Source: Lactarius indigo (Eukaryota > Basidiomycota > Agaricomycetes > Russulales > Russulaceae). From it: a stretch of DNA of 64,000 nt. The position numbers and the translations under genes are program-made. Shown here piece by piece: positions 1 to 9,069 of this stretch. Under the pieces are notes generated by a model, which was not told where the DNA came from, made no database searches, and worked only from the letters and a program-made list of their open reading frames with translations. Position 1 is the first letter of the stretch, and every line of letters begins with the position of its first letter. The stretch covers positions 2,046,001 to 2,110,000 of the forward strand of contig JAFKAC010000008.1 of assembly GCA_025766275.1 (NCBI GenBank), read 5' to 3'.

Positions 1-44
1 TGAGAGAACATTCGTAGCCCCTTGATATCCATGTGAGAACAAAG

Positions 45-243
45 TCACTGGAGGGGGTAGCAGACGCACCAGGAAAGAGCAGCCTTTGAGCACTTCGGCA
101 GGTCCTCCACTGCCATTAGCATGCACCTCTGCGCACACCTTTCCTCCAATAGTGCACGCTCTGCTTTGCTGACCTTTCGGTACCCAGGTGCTCGCTTCCG
201 CTGAGCATATTCCCGCTGGTAAGTCTGGAGGGGTTTTTTGTTC
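45..243 (-). CDS. 3'-terminal exon of an unidentified gene
   Basis: On the minus strand an acceptor (TTCCTAG) at 244-245 opens a frame running to a TGA at 45-47. It encodes about 65 residues rich in Lys, Arg and Glu (AQRKRAPGYRKVSKAERALL), which looks like a charged helix, with several Cys near the end. A short upstream exon around 317-352 (TMKRTAYYQ) joins in phase through a donor GTGAGT. Nothing upstream of that could be assembled. No family is recognised. It lies inside the CTGCCGA-rich region. Confidence 0.3.
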
Positions 244-592
244 CTAGGAATTTAGCACATAAGATATCTGGCCACTCATATTGAAGAGCAGGGAAACAGT
301 GCCATAATATTACTCACCTTTGATAGTATGCTGTTCTCTTCATCGTTTGCTGTAAGGGAAAAGGATTGCGGGACAACAGCCTGTTATACATCCACAAATG
401 GGTCCTGTAAAAGGCAGTTATTAAGGCACCTGAAAGTGCAGCCAGCCATCATTTTGGAGTCTGTCATCTGGGCGCATCAGTCGGTAGCTGCCGAAGCATG
501 ATCTAGGGTCCTTAGATGGCCTGGTTTTGCCAATGTTGCAACCAGACCCTATTTACGATATCAACAGTGCCAAGATAGATAACCGCTAAGAT
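244..592. other. Non-coding stretch left of the duplication
   Basis: Apart from the small exon suggested at 317-352 (-), no coding signal is seen. One copy of the CTGCCGA word lies near 487. Confidence 0.3.
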
Positions 593-950
593 GGGTCTGT
601 CTTGACAAAAAAACAAAGCATTTATCTTGTGCAGCCAGGTTGAGAAATAAAGCTCGATAGTATAGACTCTGAGGATGCAGTATGAGCACGCCCCATTAAC
701 ATCATGAGGATTTTGATTGTTCGGCAGCTCAGAGGAGGGAGCACTCTGCATTCACAAATCTAGATCCTCAGTCACTGTAGACAAAAAACAACAGATTTGT
801 CTCGCACAGCTAGATTGATACATAAAGCTTGATAGTATAGTCTCTATGAAAGCAGTATGAGCACGCCCCATTAACATGGAAAGGATTTTGAATTGTTCGG
901 CAGCTCAGAAGAGGGGGAATAGGCAAACTCAGGTTCTTGGCCACTACAGA
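593..950. repeat. Tandem duplication, period about 178 bp
   Basis: Two diverged copies lie head to tail. The block GCAGTATGAGCACGCCCCAT, then an ATT-rich stretch, then TTCGGCAGCTCAGA, occurs near 677-742 and again near 853-910. Similarity extends upstream through CTTGATAGTATAG-like sequence preceded by an A-rich run. Each copy carries one TCGGCAGC word. No convincing coding frame is present. Confidence 0.75.
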
Positions 951-1182
951 CCACCATTTCACTTTTCTTGGGAAGATGTACGCGCTTGAGACATTTGGTG
1001 AGCTGCTGCAAAAAACAACATTTCTTCGCATCTGCAAAACATTGAGCCAACAGATGAGCTGCCAACCCCATAGATCTGCTCCAATGGCTATGCCCCATTT
1101 CACCTATGCTCATTGCTAGGGACATAGAAGTCTGACTTCACTGAGGGAAGGAAATATATATAGGAGAAAGCACTGGAATTCT

Positions 1183-2486
1183 CTATGCTACCGGATAGCA
1201 GTCTACTGACATCCAAGATTTCCCTGGCACCTTAGCCCACTTGTGCACTCTATCCCTCATAAAATATACATAGCACACTCTTTCTCCTTCAAAGTGCTCC
1301 ACTTCATGCTCCAACATTGCTGCTAACACTCCAACTACCGAACCAGGACCATACTCAAGTGAAAGTCCAAGACCTGGCAGCTTCAAATTGCAATTTTGGT
1401 AGCTTCCTACAGACACCAGTAGGTCATACCATTGTTTTCTGGAACTGACATCCCAATGTGGTGGCGTGAGGCGGTTGCATATGACAGAGATGCCGCTGTA
1501 AACGGATGTCCATTTGTGGAGGATCTCCTGGGGCTTGATCTCAGAGCAGCTTCTTAGCACTTTGAAGGTATCCCGACCGGCATCATAAAGTTCCGGATGA
1601 ATGACAGCCAGTATCGCACCCATTATTGAATTCGTTTCAGTGGCGCGATCTAGCCAGTCTAAGGCAGCTGGATTTTTCAAAGACACGGAGACCTGAGGGA
1701 AATTTTGTACCGTCTCAATTGAAATCAGCTACCGAACAAGAAAATATTACATGATTAAACAGCTCACCTCATGCCCTTGTTGGAACCATGCAGGTGAAAG
1801 GTCAATTAACCCTTGATGGCCATCTAATCCCGAAGGAAAGTATCCTGGATCAAGGCGCCAAGAGGTGCCTGTTCGGCGCTTTTCCAGCAATGGATGTAAC
1901 TTCGCCGTCGCGGCCATCATTTCACTCTAAAATGCATATTCAATTTGATGTGGTGATCGGACAAGGTGAATAAACTCACTTGCCTAGAATCATTCAAGAT
2001 TCCAGGAAGGTGCCATGCCAATATAACTCCCTGCATATCAACAATAATGCAGGGTCTTGAAATGGGAATGTCGGCAGCTGAATCATTCCGTGGAGGATAT
2101 TGCCTTCTCATAATGGCCTCGCCAGCGTCTGCGGCAGCAGTTCCCGGCCTTGGGAACTTCTTTGGGAGCTTCTCCGCATAACGCGTAGCATCCCACTCTA
2201 TCTTCACTGCTCAGATTATTTCAGAAATTGATGCCTGAGTGGCTGGTCTACATAACTGACCGTGGTTCATGAAGGCCTCCACCAGAGTGAGTGCCATTCG
2301 GTCCAGCTCCAAAATTAGATGCACCGGCAGCATCAGGGGGACTTGTGGCGCCATGGCAGCGTCAATCAGCTCAGAGGAGTGCTCATCTAACTTGAATCGG
2401 AACTGAGCTCGGAGATATTGGGCACAGAGATGCGAGAGACTCAGGGGAGTGAGTCTGCGGGAGTTAACAGGCTGGAAAGACTGCAT
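1183..2486 (-). CDS. TET/JBP-type 2-oxoglutarate/Fe(II) dioxygenase
   Basis: Family role: oxidation of 5-methylcytosine or thymine methyl groups in DNA in the nucleus; this copy's substrate is unknown. Model: four exons, 2486-2261, 2206-1980, 1926-1768 and 1692-1183, with introns of 54, 53 and 75 nt, giving 373 aa with consistent phases. The catalytic core is in the last exon. The iron ligands are the HxD motif (HWD, H283/D285) and a distal His (LEH, H333). Arg342 (GER) fits the 2-oxoglutarate-binding Arg. The conserved strand pattern WYDLLVSVGSY...LEYGPGSVVG lies between them. Upstream, CIIVDMQGVILAWHLPGIL and LSPAWFQQGHE resemble other fungal members. The first intron has a weak donor (GTCAGT), but skipping it leaves an in-frame TGA. 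The ATG is the first usable one. The next gene diverges 170 bp away. All key residues are present, so the enzyme may be active. Confidence 0.85.
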
Positions 2487-2656
2487 ATTCTAACCGTTAA
2501 GGAACTTGGTGCAGAAGACTAGCTGCCGATCCACCCGAATTCCGTAGTTTTTCTAGCTGCTGATAAACAAACCCACACTGCCAAGCATGTGATATTGTCA
2601 CTTAAACTGCCGCAGATTGTCAGACCTTCAGTCTGTCCCTCCCGTGAATCTTCCCC
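2487..2656. promoter_or_regulatory. Divergent intergenic region between dioxygenase and 579-aa gene
   Basis: Only 170 bp separate the two divergent start codons, so both promoters must lie here or in the 5' exons. A CTGCCGA word occurs at 2522. No clear TATA box is seen. Confidence 0.5.
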
Positions 2657-4807
2657 ATGCCCAAAAAAACAACCAAGAAAGGTGCCAAGCCCAATTCTGT
2701 GCATCGCAGTAAGGGGGAGAAGGACGTAGCTCTGTCAGATGATGAAACCTCAGATGAAGACTACGACTCAGGTCTAGAGTCTGAGGGCTCGTATCCATCT
2801 TCTGACTTCAGGTCAGTTGCATCTGGTGAGTTACGTTGGCTCGCTGCCGATCTTGAGGACGAGGTGGGAGGTGCCACGAGTGAAGAAAGGTGTGTATAAC
2901 CATTGTATTTACGCAAACGCCCTCTGTTGATGTCACTTCACAGCCCCTCAAAGCAGGACATTGAAATCACAGATGAACAAGCGAGCATGTTGCAGAAGCA
3001 CACTGCCGAGTTCCGGGCTGCCGATGCAGATGGTCGGTTAAAAATCATCCAAGATTCGGTGGACCGCATTGAGAGACACTGGCGACAAGGCGCCAAATTT
3101 GATAGAAAGGTCGTAGAAACAGTATGTGCACTCTTGGCTACATTGTCCAGCCCTGATATTTTGCAGCTTGTCCGCTGGTACCTTTACAACAAGTGCCGAC
3201 AGGAGCGCAAAAGATTCAGCTTTCGTCACAAACGATGGACATATCACGACATTTTGATTGACCATCACCGGCAGGAACTGGACAAGATGGCTGTTGAAAT
3301 GTCTGGGTCAACACCAGGATCACGAAGCTACCTCGGCTGTTACAGGAAGGCTGTGAAGTTAATTGGTGAAAGGTTGGATGAAGACACACAGGTGAAGTAC
3401 CGAGCAGAGGCGAAGAAATGGGCAGAGCAAGGTGTACCTCCTCGGCAGCAGCAGCGGTATGTACATGCCAATCATTTTACCAGATGGAAGTTGACTAAAT
3501 CTCACCAAGGATGTTTGAGAAGCACGGTATTCATACAATCCAGGACTTTTCTGAGACCATGTACTGCCAATATGGAGTGCGCGTTGCTATTTTGGGGGGG
3601 TATTGTGATGATGACAGACCCTCGATCATGTTGTGCGTATACAAAGCTATATACTTACAATCTAACAACCTATCAAATAGCTATGACAACAATGACGAGC
3701 TGGGCGGAACTTCTTTCAAAGCCCGGTACAAAGGCTGGTCAAAGGACCCACTGGTTGAGGAGTTCTCAAGATGGACTGCCGAGTCTTTTGGTTAGCGTCT
3801 ATTTCACTTCAAGAGAAATGTGCTAATATGACACCTTCGTAGGGGAATACCCTGCCGATAGCGGTGAAGAGGACAGAAAAAGGAAGGATAAAACCCCTAA
3901 GGTGAAGCTGCTGATGGACGAAAATGGGTACCCTGTGCTGCCGAAATGGGAAGACATTGATCGTGAGGGCCTCATGTACAAGAAGGTGGTCATTGGCAAG
4001 TTCATGAGTGAGATGTACCGTGAGTGAACTACAGTTCCCTGTTGCCGACCTAGCCAGTTATCTGATTCTCAGAGATTGCTGCCGGTGGGAGCAAGGGAAG
4101 GGTCCCATGGGCCAGAATACATGAGGCCCAAGGCGACTTTATTGCTGCCGAGTACCTGCCGGAAGGGGTCACTCTGACACAATACCATCACATTCGTCTC
4201 CATGACGCCAACTCCCTACTCAAGCACTGGATACAGAGGCGAGCTGCCGGCGAGATCCCATTCCGCTTCAAGAAAGTGGATAAGGCTAACAGGCATTATG
4301 ATGGTGAGCATTCAACCAGGGGTGGGTCTAATGGACAAAGCCAAGAAGATGGTGCTGGGAGTCCAAGCAGTGTAAGTAACTGAGCTCCCTTATGTTTCTG
4401 TAACTTAGGCCTCACCCTCACCAGAGCGCCAATGGTCAGCAGCCTCATGAGGAGCTGCCGATGCAAGAAGATGGGGGAATGCTGCCCCCACACCCTCCCA
4501 ACCCCCCACCTCTGCCTCCACCTCCTCACACTCACACTCGTCCTCGCCCTCGCATCATCACGCAGCACCCAGCTCCCATCGGCAGCTCAAGGGCGGGTCC
4601 TGCCCAGGAACGCTCCCCTGACGACCAAGTAAGTGACCTAAATTCAATCTAGCGCCTTGAAACTCAGGGCCTCTCACCCAGGTAACTGCCAATACCCCCC
4701 CCTCCAAGCGCCAGAAAGTTGATCGCCGTTTGACAAATACACAGAATGACACTTGGCGCTCAGCGCGCGTAACGTGGCCTACAGAGCGGGCTAAGCAAAT
4801 TCAGTAA
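2657..4807 (+). CDS. Unknown 579-aa element-borne protein
   Basis: Not recognised as an enzyme. Nine exons: 2657-2889, 2944-3121, 3167-3456, 3510-3632, 3681-3790, 3843-4019, 4073-4371, 4425-4628 and 4682-4807. Introns are about 45-54 nt and all phases agree; there is no lesion. The N-terminus is basic (KKTTKKGAK) and then acidic and Ser-rich. The central part is charged and helical (RWTYHDILIDHHRQELDK; YRAEAKKWAEQG). It is followed by a Trp-rich section (SFKARYKGWSKD; LPKWEDIDREG; LLKHWIQRR) and a Pro/His-rich tail (PPNPPPLPPPP) ending in basic residues. It is divergent from the dioxygenase, so co-expression is plausible. Several CTGCCGA words lie in its exons in different codon phases. It may be a DNA-binding or accessory factor of the element; that is inference. 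Confidence 0.7.
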
Positions 4808-5429
4808 GTGATAGCTTCCTCATTGACTCTAGAAGGTGAATGTGTCCAATAGGAGCAGCGGCATGTCTGCCAGGACCAGAGTGGGTCGCTAGAAGGAGGA
4901 GGGGCAAGGGGCATACACCGCTGCGGATGATTAGTATCTCCCTCACATCCCTTTTCTGGGTTCTCACTCGTACCAAGCGTCACTCAGAGTGTAACGTAAA
5001 TATCTATCTATACACGTGTTGTGCAAATTTTCAGCACCATTAAATGCCTTGACAATGATATAGTGTTGCGGCAGCTCAAGCCAACATTTTTGCTGCCTTG
5101 GGAAATAAGATGTCGGAGATCTGAAAATATTTGGGGAGGTAGATATTCTCAAATGCTGAGGAATCCTCCGCCAACTCTAAGCGATAAAATCGGACCGTTT
5201 GTGAGTTATTTGACCAGTTCTGAACAGCTGCCGAAACATCACAACCAACTCACAATCACACAGGGCGAAACAAGACAGCAAGTGGAGATTGTATTTGATA
5301 CAGACATGGTACAGTAGGGCAGTGAACTAGCTAGATGTGAGACAAGTATGTAAAGAGATACCGAGGCAGAGGGAAATAGTAAACAAAACAAAAACGATGC
5401 CAAAAAATGCGTAAAGTAAGAAAAAGGTC
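4808..5429. other. Convergent intergenic stretch
   Basis: The 3' ends of two converging genes face each other here. One CTGCCGA word occurs near 5229. No coding frame with splice support was found. Confidence 0.4.
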
Positions 5430-7400
5430 TTACAATCCGCCCTTCCAGTTCTCATCTTGCGCGCGTATCCATTCTTCAATTGCAGCTACCCTTCTCTCCA
5501 AGGCCACCATGCTGCTGCTGCTGGGAGACGGCACTTGCGACTCCTGGGTGGCAGAGCTTTGCTGTCACGAGGAGACCGAGGGTGGTGGGTTTGGCACCAA
5601 GACATACGGCACGAGTTTCTTCCTCTTCGATGACACATGCCGACGGAGAGCGGGGGCTATGGAGGGGGAGTGGTCGTCAATGGGAACAGGAAAGTCGGCA
5701 GCAGGGGTAGGGGGAATGGGAGTGGTGGTGGCAGGGGGAATGGCGGTAGCAGTGGTAGGAGGAACTGCAGCAGCAGGGGAAGGGGCGGCGGCGGCAGAGA
5801 TGATGGGAATTGAAGTGGGAGTAGGGACAGAGGGCTCAGCAGCTGCGTCTACAGCAGGGAACAGCTCCACAGAGGGTGGGACGGGCGACTCAGCTGCAGA
5901 CGGTGAAACCGAAGCTGCCGAGCGAGAATGGCCATGAGATGACCCGCTGTCCAGCTTCATCCTCCCAACCATCCTTGAGGCAAACGCTACCGAGTCTGAA
6001 CCCACCCTGACCCCACGCCTCGGCTGCTTCCCCTTGAGCTGCTCAAGGCGGAACTTGAAGACCTGCTTGGCTATCAGTATCCTGCCGATCTGCCTTGCCT
6101 GTCTTCGCGTTTATGGGCATCAGACTGCATTGCTGCTTCTTCTCCTTGCAGCGAATGCAAGGCCCTGTCGGCCTTGTCTGGCAGTCGACCCCTGCACGGG
6201 TGCATCAAGAGCACTATTTACATTTCCTTCAGCTGCGAATAATGAAAAGATAACGAATACGCACCTTGAACTTATACCTCTCATACTCGTTTTCTCCCTC
6301 ACCCTCTTCGCCTCCCTTGCCGTCGTCATTGTCGTCGTCATTGTCGTCATTGTCGTCGTTGTCATCATCGATCTCGTCCACCTCATCGTCCTCCTCCTCC
6401 TCCTCCTCCTCCTCGATCTCGTCCTCTTCTTCATAGCCATCATCACTGGAGCTGTCGTCGTTGCTGTTGCTGTTGTCGTCATCGTCCTCACTCTCAAACT
6501 CGTCCTCGTCATTGATTGCAGGCCTACGTTGCTGCCGTGAGGGCCCCGCATGGCGCTTCTTGGTCTTGTCGCCTGAAGGCAAAGGCCACTTACGCTTCCT
6601 CGAATCGACCACGGCAGCAGCTTCGGCAGCCCCTTCGCGCTGCCTTCGGTTGCGGGTGGCCCTTAGCAACTGTTGGAGGAAGTCAGAATGATCAGAGGAA
6701 TAGAGATATAATTACTCACCTTCTGCGACCCATCCACCTGCATTGCCGCATAGTCGGCAGGTGGATCCGGCAGGATGAGCTTCACCCTCGGCAGGTGATG
6801 TGGGACCGTCTTTGGTGGTGGTCCCACATTTCGAGACTCGGCAACTGTGGGGAGACGTTGAGAAAGCAAATGAGACAGTTTTTAATGACTCACCAAGGGT
6901 TTCCCACCAGCGACCCTCGCTCGGCAACAAGTCCGAGATGTCCTGGGGGAACTTGGCCCCAGGTTGGTAATACTTATGCCTCTTAAGGCCGGGGTTTGTC
7001 CTGGTGATCTCTGAAAGATCACCATCAGCGTCTAATACGATGTAGAGCGCCGCTAGTGTGGGATGCAGTGCTGGCGCCTCCCCCGAATTGTCCTTCTTGA
7101 CCTGCCGAAAGACTTTTGTTGCCTTGGCCTAACTCAAATGGGGATGAGATCAAATGGAAACCTAAACAAGGACTTACCTTCTCCTTCTCAAGGTGGCGTT
7201 TCCATTCTGCCCTGTCAGTTACATCTCGGACTGAGACATAAGCAGCAACGGCGGCTTTCGATCACTGATGCGATGGAAAGAAGGGACTGTCATGGTGTTG
7301 AAGTAAAAAGAACAATGTGTTCAGCGGTGTCAATTGCCACGTCGGTTGAGGTTGTGCTAGCGACGGGTGGTGCCGCTGCCGAGCTGCCGAAAATATCCAT
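5430..7400 (-). pseudogene. Cys-cluster / acidic-tract protein gene, apparently broken
   Basis: From an ATG at 7400 the minus strand encodes, over several exons, a helical N-terminus (KAAVAAYVSVRDVTDRAEW) and then LAALYIVLDADGDLSEITR and KLILPDPPADYAAMQVDG. A basic stretch and about 60 nearly continuous Asp/Glu/Ser residues (6260-6500) follow. Next come a Cys cluster (DCQTRPTGPCIRCKEKKQQC), a Ser/Pro/Ala-rich region, and a coiled C-terminus (MVALERRVAAIEEWIRAQDE) ending at TAA 5430-5432. Two lesions are visible. An extra base near 6080-6085 shifts the frame just after the Cys cluster. An in-frame TGA at 5565-5567 could have arisen from CGA. The join between the first two exons is unresolved. 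The Cys cluster resembles fungal zinc-binding regulators, but the function is unknown. An unseen intron at the frameshift cannot be excluded. Confidence 0.55.
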
Positions 7401-7535
7401 TCACAACCTGACTCAGCAGAACATGGATTCTTCTTTGCATAATAAGTAATCGAGATACTGCCGACTCATTCGACTTATCGCTACATCATCAGACCACTCC
7501 ACGCAGACCATTTCCACTCAGAAAATTCTACTTTC
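7401..7535. promoter_or_regulatory. Second divergent intergenic region
   Basis: About 135 bp separate two divergent start codons, repeating the layout at 2487-2656. A CTGCCGA word lies near 7458. Confidence 0.45.
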
Positions 7536-8888
7536 ATGTCTCAATCTCGCTCTCCCCTTTCGATATTGGTCAGCACTCAACAGCTCAGGATCAGTGAAGA
7601 TCCACTTCTATCTGCCGAAGGTCAAGACGATTATGGCATGGGTGGGGAGTCATCCCCAGAAAGTAAACACAGCTTTGGGATGGATGGATCGCCGTCTCCG
7701 GTAGCTCAGGATGACTTTGGAATGGGCAGGTCTCCATCCCCAGTAGCTCAGGACGACTTTGGAATGGGTGGATCTCCATCCCCTACAGTTCCAGCTGACT
7801 TTGGGATGGATTCGCCTCCACCTACTCTGCCAACTTGGTCCATCGGCAGCCTCAAGGCAGCACGTGGTAAGTGTCATTTTCACTGATTTCCATTCACCCC
7901 TAACTCTGCATGTACAGTTTGGGAATGGGGCAAGCATGCCCCACCTTCCAGTGCCTCTGAGGTGCCAAAAGGCCATGGCGTCACCAACTCAGAGGCTCCT
8001 CAGGAGGTGCGAGATGGGGGCAGTTTTGGTATGGATGGGCCACCCTCACCAACGGCTCAAGATGACTTTGGGATGGACTTGGCCCTACCTGCCGAGGTTA
8101 GAGAGTGTGTAGGAAACCCTTCGGCAGCGTGTGGTGAGTACCAGATGGACTTGGCCTTACCTGCCGAGGTTGGAGAGAGTGTAGGAATCTCGTCGGCAGC
8201 ACACAGTGAGTACCATTTTGACTGATTATAAAATATGTCTTACTCTGCATATACAGACCATGAGGTCGAAGATCTGGAGAGTTTTGGTATGGATGGGCCA
8301 CCCTCGCCAATGGCTCAGGACAACTTTGGGATGGACTCGCCAGTCTCGCCTGGGGCCCATGCTCAGGGGATAACCTGCGCACCATCGCGACAGGATGGGA
8401 TGCCAAATGAAGATGTTAGGGAGGACTTGGCCCTACCTACCGAGGCTGGAGAGCGCGTTGGAATCCATTCGGTAGCACACAGTGAGTACCAGTTTGACTG
8501 ATTACGAATCATACCTTGCTCACCAGTATACAGTCAGAACTTTCGGTGGGAATGACCTATCTCCCTCCAACTCACAGGTGCCGGTAGGCCATGGTGATGA
8601 AAGTGTGGAGGTGCTTCACGTGCAAGTACAGCATCCTCCCGAGCAGGTACTGGTACGCTGTATATTCCACTACCGATTTTTGCAACATTGACCATCTATT
8701 CTGCTTTACAACAGCAAGAAGAGTTTGATCTCAGCACCAGGGTCACCATCTTACGTGCTGAAGGATCAAGGAATCGTCGAATCCATGCCCAGGTATGGAA
8801 TATCTATCAGCAGGAGAAGGAAATGAGTGAGGTGATAGATGATATAATCGAGGAGTTGGACAATACTGATGTGCAGAACCTTGTGTAG
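7536..8888 (+). CDS. DFGMD-repeat protein, 376 aa, element-borne
   Basis: Five exons: 7536-7866, 7918-8205, 8257-8481, 8534-8646 and 8715-8888, with phases consistent. The protein is built of degenerate repeats: (D/S)FGM(D/G) followed by xPPSPxAQDDFGMD, and DLALPAEVxExVG. The short C-terminal part is helical and charged (EKEMSEVIDDIIEELDN), probably a coiled coil. Exon 2 contains two tandem DLALPAE modules; one still carries GTGAGTACCAG in coding frame, the same sequence used as a real donor at 8206 and 8482. This indicates growth by exon-intron duplication. Each module carries CTGCCGA/TCGGCAGC words next to the donor. No known domain. It is mostly disordered and may be a scaffold. Confidence 0.65.
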
Positions 8889-9069
8889 TATATCGAGTGT
8901 TATATAGTCCAAATGTTAAAGCTTCGGATTGGAAAACATATGAGTGCGCTCAAAAGAGCTTGCCGGCCAAGAACGCAGGGAATGACAGTCTGCCGATGGA
9001 CAACAATGAGTATCACTGGGATCATTCAGGCGGTACATGTCAAGACAAATATGCCAGTGCTTCCCATAG
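8889..9069. other. Spacer between DFGMD gene and satellite
   Basis: Non-coding by inspection; it holds one CTGCCGA word near 8990. Confidence 0.3.

Noticed and set aside
5407..5937. Gly/Ala-rich plus-strand frame of 176 codons
   Set aside because: Antisense of the Ser/Pro/Ala-rich part of the minus-strand Cys-cluster gene.
6034..6540. Leu/Val-rich plus-strand frame resembling a membrane protein
   Set aside because: Complement of the GAC/GAT/GAG acidic tract on the minus strand.
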